This document shows positions 16,915-26,412 of a DNA stretch of 64,000 bases, in pieces (position 1 is the stretch's first letter; the number at the start of each line of letters is the position of its first letter). The DNA lies in contig NZ_JAFLNH010000004.1 in NCBI RefSeq assembly GCF_018361265.1, positions 372,001 to 436,000 on the forward strand, read 5' to 3'. The stretch is from Mycobacterium sp. SM1 (GTDB lineage Bacteria; Actinomycetota; Actinomycetes; Mycobacteriales; Mycobacteriaceae). A program made the translations under genes and the position numbers. The notes under the pieces are model-generated. The model saw only the letters and a program-made list of their open reading frames with translations, made no database searches and was not told the origin of the DNA.

Positions 16915-17319
16915 TCACGCCGAGTGCCGGGCTCCGCTCGGGGGCAACGATGGCCTGGTCTCGGGCCCCGATCCGGGATTCGTGCCACGAGAATCTTGAC
17001 CCTCGCTGTCGGTGGACTGCAGCTGCGCGGGACAGTAGACACTCGCGGCGATCCCGGCGAATTTGATGGCACCGTTGCCGGTGAACCCGGGGTTGACACT
17101 GGTTAGCTGGTGGACAAGGTCTGGAGCCGTCGCGCCATCGCTGAGCTGATCACAAACCGCTTTTCCGGCGCTGATGGCCCGATCTGGACTTGCGTAGGTG
17201 ATACCAGCCTGCTTGAGTGCTGCGAGGAAGCTCGCGTCATCGCCGTCAGGGTCGGCATACGCCGGCGCGGCCACGCCTATCGCGGCAATCGCGCTTGACA
17301 CCACAACCACAAACCTCAT
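16915..17319 (-). CDS. DUF732 secreted protein, copy 1
   Basis: 134 aa from ATG 17319. Signal peptide MRFVVVVSSAIAAIGVAAPA with cleavage after Ala-Tyr-Ala, then the DUF732 core: DDASFLAALKQAGITYASPD, a cysteine in KAVCDQLSDG, and CPAQL at the end, giving the two conserved Cys that probably form a disulfide. A low-complexity tail of ~30 residues follows the core, unlike the other copies. These are small helical exported proteins of unknown function common in mycobacteria; one (Rv1810) lies in the M-box-controlled PE20 operon of M. tuberculosis. Confidence 0.85.
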   Translation of the reverse strand: MRFVVVVSSAIAAIGVAAPAYADPDGDDASFLAALKQAGITYASPDRAISAGKAVCDQLSDGATAPDLVHQLTSVNPGFTGNGAIKFAGIAASVYCPAQLQSTDSEGQDSRGTNPGSGPETRPSLPPSGARHSA

Positions 17320-17532
17320 GGACCCATTATGGCCGAAAAATGTTGCGCGCACAGCGCTATGGGAGTTTTCTGTTCGACACATCCGTGGTTTACGGCACCG
17401 GGTGCTATGCGTGACGGTGTGCTTGCCCAGTTCCGACATACGCGGCCCCTGGCCGGGCGAAACCATGGTCGTGCTCTATGCTTTTAATCAAGCAATTGCA
17501 CAGCGTTTTCCGACCTCAAGGTGGTGGTCCAG

Positions 17533-17865
17533 ATGCACGTGGTAAAAGTGTTTTTCGCTACCGTCTGCACAGCCACCTTGATTGGCGTCGCTGGCGCTGC
17601 GCGTGCCGATGATGATCCTCGTGACGATGCTTTTCTGCAGGCACTCAAAGATGTCGGTATCGAGTATCCGAATGCGGATCAAGTCATTGCCAGTGGTAAA
17701 GCGGTTTGCTCGTATATGGCTGGGGGGCACACTCTCAACGAGACCGCGCAGGCGGTCGCAGAACAGAATCCCAACCTTTCGCCGCTGCAAGCCCTCCAAT
17801 TCGTGGACCTCGCGCGAGGCGCATATTGTCCCCTGCCGCCCATGGGCGGTGGCGGCGGTGGTTAG
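17533..17865 (+). CDS. DUF732 secreted protein, copy 2
   Basis: 110 aa from ATG 17533; the frame is open back to 17521 through GTG codons. Signal peptide MHVVKVFFATVCTATLIGVA cut after Ala-Arg-Ala, then DDAFLQALKDVGIEYPNADQ, KAVCSYMAGGHTL and ARGAYCPLPP. It ends in a glycine run. It is the only plus-strand member of the four-gene group and is divergent from copy 1 across 213 bp. Confidence 0.87.
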   Translation: MHVVKVFFATVCTATLIGVAGAARADDDPRDDAFLQALKDVGIEYPNADQVIASGKAVCSYMAGGHTLNETAQAVAEQNPNLSPLQALQFVDLARGAYCPLPPMGGGGGG

Positions 17866-17922
17866 CCCAACCTGATCGAACTCGCGGAGAGGGTCGGGTT
17901 TGAGGTTGTTCGCTTGCCGGCG

Positions 17923-18243
17923 TTACGACTCACCGGCGGTCTGGGGCTGGTTACAGTACGTTGCTCGCGCCATCGCGACGAATTGGGATGCCTTCGTCAG
18001 GGACAGGTCGGGATTGGCATTTTTCACCCCCCTGGCGGCCTGGTTGGAGGTGTGGCCCTGTGCGAGATAGTCGCACACCTCTTTGGCGCTGGTGATGGCG
18101 TCGGTGGGGTTTGGATATTGGATACCGAGCTGGTCGAGCGAGCTTAAGAACGCACTGTCACCGGGGTCGGCATTGGCGATCGCCGGAATGCCAATCAATG
18201 CGGCTAAACCTGCGGCGGCCAAGAACGGCTTAGCAACTGCCAT
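17923..18243 (-). CDS. DUF732 secreted protein, copy 3
   Basis: 106 aa. I chose ATG 18243 because GGAGGAG lies just upstream; an ATG at 18255 falls inside that ribosome binding site. Signal peptide MAVAKPFLAAAGLAALIGIP cut after Ala-Asn-Ala, then DSAFLSSLDQLGIQYPNPTD, KEVCDYLAQG and ARATYCNQPQ. Tail-to-tail with copy 2, 57 bp apart. Confidence 0.88.
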   Translation of the reverse strand: MAVAKPFLAAAGLAALIGIPAIANADPGDSAFLSSLDQLGIQYPNPTDAITSAKEVCDYLAQGHTSNQAARGVKNANPDLSLTKASQFVAMARATYCNQPQTAGES

Positions 18244-18332
18244 GTTCTCCTCCATAAAACAACAACAACAAGTTGGTCGCTACGGGTGCAAAACACCGAA
18301 TAGCTGTTCACCACAATCGAACCGTTAGGCGA

Positions 18333-18659
18333 CTATCCGCCAATGTCACCAGCCGACAGCTGGCTGGGGCAGTAGGTCTGCTCGGAGATTGCCACGAACT
18401 GAGCCGCGTTATGCAGAGACAAGTGATGATTTCTTATCTTCAAGGCACGTACGGCGGTATTAACCGGGTTCCCCGCCGCCAGATAGTCGCAGACATCCTT
18501 GCCGACAGAGATGGCGTCCTGCGCATCTGCGTACTCGATACCAGCGCGATCGAGTTGATCGAGGAACACGCTGTCAGTGTTATCGGCATGCACCGGCGCG
18601 GCCACGCTCACCGCCGTTACAGCACCGGCTGCCGTCAAGAACCATCTCGCACACCTCAT
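18333..18659 (-). CDS. DUF732 secreted protein, copy 4
   Basis: 108 aa from ATG 18659, the codon that begins a typical signal peptide (MRCARWFLTAAGAVTAVSVA, cut after Val-His-Ala); the frame is open much further upstream but non-coding in character. Core: DSVFLDQLDRAGIEYADAQD, KDVCDYLAAGNPVN, SEQTYCPSQL. It shares the two-cysteine pattern with the other three and lies 89 bp upstream of copy 3 on the same strand. Confidence 0.86.
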   Translation of the reverse strand: MRCARWFLTAAGAVTAVSVAAPVHADNTDSVFLDQLDRAGIEYADAQDAISVGKDVCDYLAAGNPVNTAVRALKIRNHHLSLHNAAQFVAISEQTYCPSQLSAGDIGG

Positions 18660-19258
18660 AGCTTTGGCAGCCTCAGCGCCTACGATGAACCGCGGCTGGC
18701 TAAAAGATGAAGTCCACGTGAATGTTGATCGGTGGTTTCGTAGCGTTGGCCCGGCCGCCGCAGCGGCCGAGCCAGCATGAGATTTGCGCGGCAGCATGGC
18801 TTTCGACGTTGTCGGTCGGGTAGCACAGTAATGAGCTGAATTGGCGGTGGCACCCAACAGTTCACCTGAAGTGCGACGTTTGGACCATCCGGCTGTAACC
18901 TGCGGTTCACTGTGGCGAGCTTGCATGGCGCCCGGTCCGGCAACGGTCGCTGGGAGAGGCGTGACTGCTGATGAATCGGTGCCAGCTTGCCAAACCTCGA
19001 GACATGGTCCGCCGAATGTACGCGTGGTGGCAACGGTGGCCCCCCGGGGCAGCCGGATGGTCGGCACCGCTGCAGCGCGTCCGCGGATCCGCCGCAGCTG
19101 CTCATGCCGAGCTGAGCGCGGCCTGACTGACGAAATCTGCGCCGCACGACCCCAACACGCAAGGTTAGGTGGATAGAAAAAAGGACAACGCGTAGCGCTA
19201 AATAAAGCTGAATCAAAAGGGGCTGCGCATATCAGCAGCAAGGAGAACAGGAGACGAG
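18660..19258. other. Intergenic region before PPE genes, no gene seen
   Basis: About 600 bp between a DUF732 gene and the next PPE gene, upstream of both, so it should hold divergent promoters. I found no M-box like those near 5 kb. AAGGAGAACAGGAG at 19239-19252 is the ribosome binding site for the PPE at 19259. ORFs inside have no recognisable product. Confidence 0.4.
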
Positions 19259-20416
19259 ATGTTTCTTGACTACAGCTTGTTGCCGCCAGAGATCAACTCG
19301 GGGCGCATTTATGCCGGTCCCGGAGCCGGGTCGCTACTGACAGCGGCGGCGGCCTGGGATGCGCTGGCTGAGGAGTTACATTCCGCTGCGGCCCAATATG
19401 ATTCGGTGATCTCAGGATTGACGGCCGCACGGTGGACCGGCCCATCGTCGACTGCCATGGCCGCCGCCGCCGAAACGTATGTGACCTGGCTGCATAACAC
19501 CGCAGTCGAGGCCGAACAGACGGCCGGCCAGGCGAAGGCTGCCGCGAGCGCCTATTCGGCGGCGCTGGCTGCCCACGTACCTCCGCCGGTCATCGCGGCC
19601 AACCGCTCCCTGTTGGCCGCACTGATCGCTCACAATTATTTCGGGCAATACACCGCGGCGATAGGGGAGACCGAGCGCCAGTACGCGCAGATGTGGGCGC
19701 AAGACGCTACGGCGATGCATGCCTACGCGCGCTCGTCGGTGGCCGCGTCGAGCCTCGCGCCCTTTAGCCCACCGGCGCAGAACACGAACCCGGCAGCGCA
19801 GGCCACCCAGAGTGCCTCGGTTGCCCACGCCGCAGGCGGTGCCGCCGGCACCAACACCCAATCGATACTTTCCCAGCTGCTACATCTTGACACGGCGTCG
19901 GGAACGTCGGGAGCGTCGTCGAACGCGACGAACACGCTGAGCACCGCAGCCAACAACGCTGCGAGCTACGGCTCGCAGACGTTTGGTAACGGCGCCGCCG
20001 GGTGGGCCGATGCCGCCAACGCCGTCAGCAATGTCAACAACGGGATTGGTCTTTTCACGTTCATGGCAGAAAACCCCGCAGGGCTCTTCGAAACACTCAA
20101 CCCGCCGTTTGTGGGACCGGCGGCGTTGAGCTTCGGCGGCTCGGGGATGGCCGCGGGTGTCGGCCAGGCCATCAAGATCGGCGCATTGTCGGTGCCGCCG
20201 ACTTGGGCGCTGCCTTCCTCGGCCATCACTCCCGCCTCCTTCACCCTGCCGATCAGCACAGCGCCCGCTACCCAGGCCCTCGCTGGAGGCTTCCCAGGTG
20301 GAGCGTTCGGTGAGACCATGCTAGGAACATTGGCGGGGCGGGGCCTCGGCGGCGCCACCGCCCGCGCACTCTCACGCCGCCGCAGTGTAATTCCCCGGTC
20401 GCCCGTTGGAGGCTGA
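19259..20416 (+). CDS. PPE protein, SVP subfamily
   Basis: 385 aa, ATG 19259. PPE domain residues 1-175 (LDYSLLPPEINSGRIYAGPG, RWTGPSS, MWAQDATAMHAYARSS), an Ala/Thr/Ser-rich middle, then the signature IGALSVPPTWALPSS and a basic end (ARALSRRRSVIPRSPVGG). Likely an ESX-5 substrate. It has no PE directly upstream; the nearest PE is at 22469 downstream of the second PPE, so the three may work as a PPE-PPE-PE set. Confidence 0.92.
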   Translation: MFLDYSLLPPEINSGRIYAGPGAGSLLTAAAAWDALAEELHSAAAQYDSVISGLTAARWTGPSSTAMAAAAETYVTWLHNTAVEAEQTAGQAKAAASAYSAALAAHVPPPVIAANRSLLAALIAHNYFGQYTAAIGETERQYAQMWAQDATAMHAYARSSVAASSLAPFSPPAQNTNPAAQATQSASVAHAAGGAAGTNTQSILSQLLHLDTASGTSGASSNATNTLSTAANNAASYGSQTFGNGAAGWADAANAVSNVNNGIGLFTFMAENPAGLFETLNPPFVGPAALSFGGSGMAAGVGQAIKIGALSVPPTWALPSSAITPASFTLPISTAPATQALAGGFPGGAFGETMLGTLAGRGLGGATARALSRRRSVIPRSPVGG

Positions 20417-20529
20417 CGACGGAAACCAGGGCCGTGTCGCCCGTAGGCCGGGGGCTGAATGGCGGTGCCGCTCGATCCGGGAGCTTGTTCGGAACTTGCG
20501 CAGCTAGCTACAGAGAGCGAGAAACGACA

Positions 20530-21891
20530 ATGGATTTCGCGTTGCTTCCGCCAGAGATTAACTCTGGGCGGATGTACACCGGCCCCGGGGCGGGGCCGAT
20601 GCTGGCGGCCGCGGCGGCGTGGGACACGCTGGCTGTCGAGTTGGAGTCAGCCGCGGCCGGTTACTCCTCAGTGATCTCGGGTCTGATCGGCATGAATTGG
20701 ACTGGTCCTGCGTCGGCGGCCATGGCGAGCGCCGCCACCCCCTTCGTGGAGTGGCTGCAGACCAGTTCGGCGCTGGCCGAGCAGACCGCGCTGCAGGCCA
20801 AAGCCGCGGCGGCGGCCTACGAGGCCGCGTTCGCCGCTACCGTGCCTCCACCGGTGATCGCCGCCAACCGGGCGCTGCTGGCGGCGCTGGTAGCAACCAA
20901 TTTCTTCGGACAGAACACCCCCGCGATCATGGCCACCGAAGCCCACTACGCCGAGATGTGGGCGCAAGATGCCGCGGCAATGTACGAGTATGCCGGTACC
21001 TCGTTACCGGCGAGCACGCTAACGCCCTTCCGCGAGCCACCGCCCATTACCGATCCGGCTGGGCTGGACGCACAGGCCGGCATGGTCGCTCAGGCCGCTA
21101 GCACTGCTACCCATGCCCGGGCCGCCTCCTTGCCGGCCACAGTGCTGCACCAGCTGGGCTCACCGGCAGACATCTCGGCGCTGTCTGGGGCGAGCGAATT
21201 GGCCTTGCCGGGGCTGAGCGAATTGAACACCTTGTTCGGTGGCTATACCGGCATGACGGCGGCTAATGCGTCTAACTCGTTTGGCTGGTTTACCGCCAGT
21301 TACACGGCGGGCTCGAACTTTTTCGGTTGGTACCGGGAAATCCTCGTTCGGGGTGGGATTGCGGGCTATCTCACCTTCGATGGGCTGGGCCCGCGTGAGG
21401 CGCTCTCGGGCGTTTCGGGGTCGTTTGGCGGTCTGGGCAGGGCGGCCTCGCTTGCGCCGGCGGCCGGGCTGGGCGAAGCGTCCTCCGTCGGGGCGCTGTC
21501 GGTGCCACCTAGCTGGGCGGTGGCCGCCTCCGAGGTACAGCCGGTAGCGCTTTCCCTTACGGCCGCCGACAGCACCGGCGCAGCGAGCGCCGTTGGTCTG
21601 CCGCCAGGGATGGCGTTGCAAGAAGCGATGATGGGCACGATCTCCGGGAGAGGTGCCCTGGCCCGTGCAACGGATTCCCGCGACGGAAGTGACGATGACC
21701 GCGACGGTAAGAGCCAGAAAGAGAAACAGGACAAGGAAGTGGAGCGGCCGGCCGCTGCCTTGATAGCGCCGAGTGCCTGGCTGGCGTCCACTTTGGGCTA
21801 CACCACACGCAGACGTGCGGAACCGGATCCGCTACCGCTGCCTCCGCAATGGGAAGAGGAATTGGCCGCCAACCAGCTGACCTGGGGATAA
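20530..21891 (+). CDS. PPE protein, SVP subfamily, with acidic/basic C-terminal tail
   Basis: 453 aa. ATG 20530 starts the conserved MDFALLPPEINSGRMYTGPG; the frame opens earlier (20434) but that part is not PPE-like. The PPE domain ends near residue 180, the SVP motif reads VGALSVPPSWAVAAS, and the tail has a charged stretch (DSRDGSDDDRDGKSQKEKQD) before ARRAEPDPLPLPPQW, a feature of some longer PPE-SVP proteins. It follows the previous PPE by 113 bp and is probably co-transcribed. Confidence 0.92.
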   Translation: MDFALLPPEINSGRMYTGPGAGPMLAAAAAWDTLAVELESAAAGYSSVISGLIGMNWTGPASAAMASAATPFVEWLQTSSALAEQTALQAKAAAAAYEAAFAATVPPPVIAANRALLAALVATNFFGQNTPAIMATEAHYAEMWAQDAAAMYEYAGTSLPASTLTPFREPPPITDPAGLDAQAGMVAQAASTATHARAASLPATVLHQLGSPADISALSGASELALPGLSELNTLFGGYTGMTAANASNSFGWFTASYTAGSNFFGWYREILVRGGIAGYLTFDGLGPREALSGVSGSFGGLGRAASLAPAAGLGEASSVGALSVPPSWAVAASEVQPVALSLTAADSTGAASAVGLPPGMALQEAMMGTISGRGALARATDSRDGSDDDRDGKSQKEKQDKEVERPAAALIAPSAWLASTLGYTTRRRAEPDPLPLPPQWEEELAANQLTWG

Positions 21892-22468
21892 ATGAACTTC
21901 CCACGGCTCGTGTGCATTTCGTATTGCTTGCGAGGGCCTGCAAGGATCGCAGCAACACCGTTTGATCACGACTGCAGTGATTTTGTTTGGGGCCATGCGT
22001 ATACGCGATCTGGCTGGGCGCTCAATCACTCGATAGCCAGATGCCCAGGCACGATCCACCTCCACACAGGATATGCAGTAGAAAGTCATGACACCACAAA
22101 TACATTGAGGAGGACACTATGATCGAGCGGTAACCCATAGATCACAGATAGCGGTACCTCCAGTGGATGAGATAGCTTAGCTTACACACGAATATTACTG
22201 TGACAAAGTCGTTTTAGATGAGTAGTTGACCAGCGTGGCTGGTTTGTCCCGATAACTCATCAAAGACTATCAAGCCAGGATTTTGTTGTTGCGCAAGCTA
22301 ATATGATCCGATACACTTAGCAAGGAGTGCGCTGGGCGGTGCGGTCTCGGCTTCACTCGTGTGCTATGCCGATGATGAGGTACCTGCTCCCTCCGTGATC
22401 GATCCGGGTCAGCGCACCACGAAAAACTCCAAACAACAATGTTGCGAACCTTTTTAAGGGGGACATCT
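21892..22468. other. Intergenic region with a 4-codon ORF behind a strong ribosome binding site
   Basis: 577 bp between PPE and PE. At 22107-22113 there is GAGGAGG, spaced correctly before ATG 22119, but the frame closes after four codons (ATG ATC GAG CGG TAA). This may be the start of a gene lost by deletion, or a minimal leader ORF. GGGGGACAT before 22469 is the ribosome binding site for the PE gene. Base composition is lower in GC than the neighbours. Confidence 0.4.
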
Positions 22469-22768
22469 ATGTCGTTCGTCACGACACAGCCGGAGGCGAT
22501 GACTGCTGCCGCTGCTAATTTGGCGGGTATAGGTTCGTCGGTGAGCGCCCACAACGCGGCCGCCGTAGCACCGACGACTGGGGTAGTACCCGCGGCGGCA
22601 GACGAGGTATCGGCATTGACCGCGATGCGCTTTGCGGCACATGCCTCGGCATACCAGGCGGTAAGCGCCCAAGCTGCGGCGATCCATGAGTTGTTCGTTT
22701 CGACCCTGGAATCGAGTGCGGGCTCGTATGCTCTGACCGAAGCCGCCAACGCGGCCTCGGTCATCTGA
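22469..22768 (+). CDS. PE family protein
   Basis: 99 aa, only a PE domain (MSFVTTQPEAMTAAAANLAG ... GVVPAAADEVSALTAMRFAA ... YALTEAANAASVI). ATG 22469 has AAGGGGGA upstream. It is a paralog of the PE at 6216-6515, sharing most core positions. Placed after two PPE genes, it is the probable partner of one or both, although PE genes usually precede their PPE. Confidence 0.92.
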   Translation: MSFVTTQPEAMTAAAANLAGIGSSVSAHNAAAVAPTTGVVPAAADEVSALTAMRFAAHASAYQAVSAQAAAIHELFVSTLESSAGSYALTEAANAASVI

Positions 22769-23090
22769 TTCGGCACTTCCGTGAGCGTGGGTTCACGCGC
22801 GGACGTTCTCGACCGATTTCTCGTTCAGCTCACCGGCCGCGCAGTCGCTGGTGGTGGACGTGTGTCATGCCAACAAGGGCTAGCGGGCAATACCCGATAC
22901 CGTTGGCGGCGCTGGATGGTTTCGGCTTTCGAGGCGTATACCATCTCGCTGGCGCTCGGTCTCGGTGCCACGACATGACGCCGGCGGCTGCGGCCTGATG
23001 ATCAACTTCCGGATCCCACATGTTCCTTCGGCGCCTTGATCAACCGCGTCCGGGTCGGCCGCTTCCAGCGGCACGGCCCCTGAGAAATTG
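22769..23090. other. Spacer up to the IS256 fragment, no gene seen
   Basis: 322 bp. No coding pattern recognised. TTGATCAACCGCG near 23036 resembles TTGATC-type sequence beyond the other side of the split IS256 transposase (CTTGATCAGAG near 31415), so it may contain the left end of that IS, but the match is too weak to define a terminal repeat. Confidence 0.3.
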
Positions 23091-23369
23091 TCAAGACCTG
23101 TGGATCGGGATGTTGCAGGCGACCTCCGTTTCGGTTGATTCGGCATCGGGTGCTGCGGGTGTGATGTCGATGGGGCGTTCGAGCAGTTTGCCTTTGTGGA
23201 AGACGGCGCCGGCACGGACCAGGGCGACCAGGTGCGGGGCATTGACGGCCCGCCAACGGGCCTGGGCGGCGTCGATCAACTTGTAGGCCATGGCAATACC
23301 GGCTGCCCGTGATCCTGGTCCCTTGGTGACCTTGGTCCGCAACCGCACCGTGGCGAACGTCGATTCGAT
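23091..23369 (-). pseudogene. IS256-family transposase, C-terminal fragment
   Basis: Minus-strand codons starting IESTFATVRLRTKVTKGPG and ending MAYKLIDAAQARWRAVNAP, LVALVRAGAVFHKGKLLERP and a short tail; stop at 23091. This is exactly the part missing from the transposase at 30320-31369, which stops being homologous after HLRTTNP. Joined, they give a 442-aa IS256-type transposase. The two parts are separated by the ~6.9-kb Tn554-like insertion 23372-30315. Confidence 0.88.
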
Positions 23370-23491
23370 CGTTATCTGGAGTTCCTCTGAGGGTGTCTTC
23401 GATGTCCGACACGCGGCGTTGAGGTGCTGGGTTCTGCGTGGTGGACATGGTTATCTGCAGTCGTCCAGGAAGCAGAGCCTGCGGAGGGACG

Positions 23492-24598
23492 ATGCAAGTT
23501 GCCCGAGTCATCTCACCGGTCTCGTCGCGTGAATCGTGGACGGTCCTCGGCGAGGACGATGCCCCGGTCGCGCCGGTGGAGCGGTATCTGGCGTATCTGA
23601 GTGACATCGAGCGATCGCCGAACACGGTCAAGGCGTATGCGCACGATCTGAAGTTCTGGTTTACCTTCCTGGCCGATCGCGGGCTGGATTGGCGGGCGGT
23701 GCGGCTCGCCGATGTGGGTGAGTTCGTGGCGTGGCTGCGGCTACCGCTGCAGTCCCGCGACGGGCGGGTGGCGGTGTTGCCGTCGGTGGCGCATCATTGC
23801 ACGGAATCCACCGTGAATCGCAAGCTTTCGGCGGTCGGCGCGTTTTATACCCATGCCGGTCGAGACGGCGTCCAGGTGGGCGAGTTGTTGACGTCGTGGC
23901 AGGTCGGCGGTGGGCGTGGCGGCTGGCGGCCGTTCCTGCATCACATCAGCAAGAGCGACCCGAAACCGCGGCGAGTGGTCGCGGTGAGGACGCCGAAGAA
24001 GTTGCCCCGGGTGCTCACCCCGGTCGAGGTGCAGGCCGTACTGGATGGTTGTCAGCGGCTGCGGGACCGATTGCTCTTTGCCCTGTTGTATGAGACCGGC
24101 ATGCGGATCGGTGAAGCACTCAGTTTGCGGCACAACGACTTTGCCGCTGCCGAGTGCGAGGTGACGCTACAGTGCCGCGACAATGCCAACGGCGCGCGCG
24201 CCAAGTCGGGCAACTCGCGCACGATCCCGGTCAGCGCCGAACTGATCCGGTTGTATGCCGACTACCTGCACGCCGAGTACGGCGATTTGGACAGCGACTA
24301 CGTGTTCGTCAATCTGTGGGGTCACCCGCGCGGGCATCCGTTGACCTACGCCGCGGTCTACGACGTGGTGCGCCGGTTGCGCCGGCGGATCGGCATCGAC
24401 TTCGACCCGCACTGGCTGCGTCACACGACCGCGACGCGGATGCTGCGCAACGGTATTGGCATCGAGGTGGTGGCACGGCTGCTCGGTCACTCCTCGGTGG
24501 CCACCACGAGTTCGACATATGGGCACCTGACCGTCGAGGACGCCCGCCGGATGATGGAGCAGGCGGGCTGGTTTGCCGATAAGCAGGTGAGCTGGTGA
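23492..24598 (+). CDS. tnpA: Tyrosine recombinase TnpA of the Tn554-like element
   Basis: 368 aa from ATG 23492 (GGAGGGAC just upstream). The N-terminal SAM-like core-binding domain contains YLAYLSDIERSPNTVKAYAH. The C-terminal catalytic domain carries all six residues: Arg in ETGMRIGEALSLR, Lys in ARAKSGNSRTIPV, His-x-x-Arg in DPHWLRHTTATR, His in RLLGHSSVATT and Tyr in SSTYGHLTVEDAR. It resembles Tn554 TnpA, which acts with TnpB to cut and join the element. It overlaps tnpB by ATGA-type coupling (GTGA at 24595). It appears intact. Confidence 0.9.
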   Translation: MQVARVISPVSSRESWTVLGEDDAPVAPVERYLAYLSDIERSPNTVKAYAHDLKFWFTFLADRGLDWRAVRLADVGEFVAWLRLPLQSRDGRVAVLPSVAHHCTESTVNRKLSAVGAFYTHAGRDGVQVGELLTSWQVGGGRGGWRPFLHHISKSDPKPRRVVAVRTPKKLPRVLTPVEVQAVLDGCQRLRDRLLFALLYETGMRIGEALSLRHNDFAAAECEVTLQCRDNANGARAKSGNSRTIPVSAELIRLYADYLHAEYGDLDSDYVFVNLWGHPRGHPLTYAAVYDVVRRLRRRIGIDFDPHWLRHTTATRMLRNGIGIEVVARLLGHSSVATTSSTYGHLTVEDARRMMEQAGWFADKQVSW

Positions 24599-26382
24599 CC
24601 GCCCCGGTTCCCGGCGGTGTCTCGTCTGGGCTGCTGGGCAAGCTGATGGCGGCAGTGCGTAGTGAATTCCGCAGCGATGTCATGGAATTCGGTCCCGAGG
24701 ACCCGGTGTTCGGCGGGGACTCCTGTCGGGTCGAGGAATGTAGCAGAACAGCACGCGGGCGTGGTTTGTGTCAGGCGCATCTGCACCGGTGGGTCGACGA
24801 GGGACGCCCGGATATGCAGCAGTTCGTTGGCTCGACTGATCCACGATGGCGCCGGCAACGCCCTAACCAACGCTGCCGGGTGCAAGGCTGCGGATACGGT
24901 TCTGCCCGTGGCGGTTTGTGCGGTCTACACGCTCAGCGATGGCAGCGAGCCGGTCGGCCGGATCTGAATGTGTGGCTGGCCGACGCCGCGGCGGCGCAGC
25001 AGCCGACTCCAGGTGGAACGTGCCGCATCCCGCACTGCCAGTTGTGGCCGCAAGGGACATCACCGTTTTGCCAGTCCCACACCAACACCTGGAAAGTCAA
25101 CGGGCGACCCGACGTCAACGAGTTCGCCGACCGCTTCGCGGCGACCCGGCCGCTGGCCAGCGAGGTGATCCGGCTCGATGGGCTGAATCCGCAACTGAAG
25201 CTGGAGATGCAGTACGTGCTGCAGCGCCGTCACGACGAACGGCAGGGCAAGCTCACCGCGCACGTTGTGATGCGTGTGGTGCGGATGCTCGCTGAGGCGG
25301 ATGTGTCCTCGTTACTCGACCACGATGAACACGCCTGGAATGAGCGAGTCCCATCGTTGATCAACGATAACCGTGCGCGAGGCCTGTTCGGCTACGGCTA
25401 CCGCGCGATCGCTGACCTGGCCGAAGGCGGCGGGTGGGAAGCCGAATTCGACCGAGATGTCTGGCGGATGCGCCGCCTCGGCTACGACGGTGACCGCACC
25501 CTGCGGTTCGGCGGGATACCCCAGCCGTGGCTGCGGGATTTGGCCAAACGATGGATTCGTTGGCGACTATCAAGCGGGTTGGGGCTAGAAGCCGGCGGCG
25601 CCAGACCGAACGTCGTGATCACCCGCTTCGCGCGGTTCCTCGCTGATATCGACGTCACCGGGATCGACCGGATCGAAAGATTGGTGCTCGAACGCTACCT
25701 CGCTGATCTGCGCGGTGAGCGTATCTGCTCGCAACGTCGTGCCGCCCACATCGGCCTGCTCAACCGGTTTTTCGCCGCTATCCGCCAACATTGCTGGGAC
25801 ACTGCGCTTCCCGCCGACGCGACGTTCTACGTCGAGGACTATCCCAAACGCGCCGAACGGCTGCCGCGGGCGCTGGCCGAACATGTCATGGCCCAGCTCG
25901 AGCACCCCGACAACCTCGCCCAGTTCGCCGACCCCGCCCACCGGCTGGTCACGATCATCTTGATGCGCTGCGGGCTGCGGGTAACCGACGCGCTCCGGCT
26001 GCCTGCCGACTGCCTGGTCGCCGACGCCGAAGACGCCCCGTATCTGCGCTACTACAACCACAAGATGAAACGCGAAGCGCTGGTGCCGATCGATGAGCAA
26101 TTGCGCGAACTGATCACCCAACACCGGCACCGCATCGCCCAACGCTGGCCGGCCGGCACACCCGGCCTGTTCCCGCGGCCGACGAAAAATGTCGACGGCA
26201 CCCAGCCAATCGCCAGTCCCACCTATCGGGCGGCGCTACTGCGCTGGCTGGCCGCCTGCGACATCCGCGACGAACACGGCCAGCCGGTGCACCTGACGCC
26301 TCACCAATGGCGCCATACCCTCGGGCATCGGCTGATCAACCGCGATGTTCCCCAAGAGGTGGTGCGGCGCATCCTCGACCAT
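24595..26382 (+). pseudogene. tnpB: TnpB tyrosine recombinase, N-terminal part (split by insertion)
   Basis: 596 codons from GTG 24595 up to the second insertion. Residues 44-165 hold three similar Cys/His repeats of the form C-x4-C-x9/10-C-x2-H (CRVEECSRTARGRGLCQAH, CRVQGCGYGSARGGLCGLH, CRIPHCQLWPQGTSPFCQSH), probably zinc-binding. The catalytic domain follows, with RCGLRVTDALRLP, KMKREALVPI and LTPHQWRHTLGHR, then RRILDH where homology stops. The catalytic tyrosine lies in the other part (29361-29774). Downstream of 26382 the frame stays open by chance through the inserted DNA, but that translation is antisense to another recombinase. The full protein would be about 732 aa. Confidence 0.88.
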
Positions 26383-26412
26383 TATGCGGGTGATCTTGTC
26401 AAGTGGGTGCGG

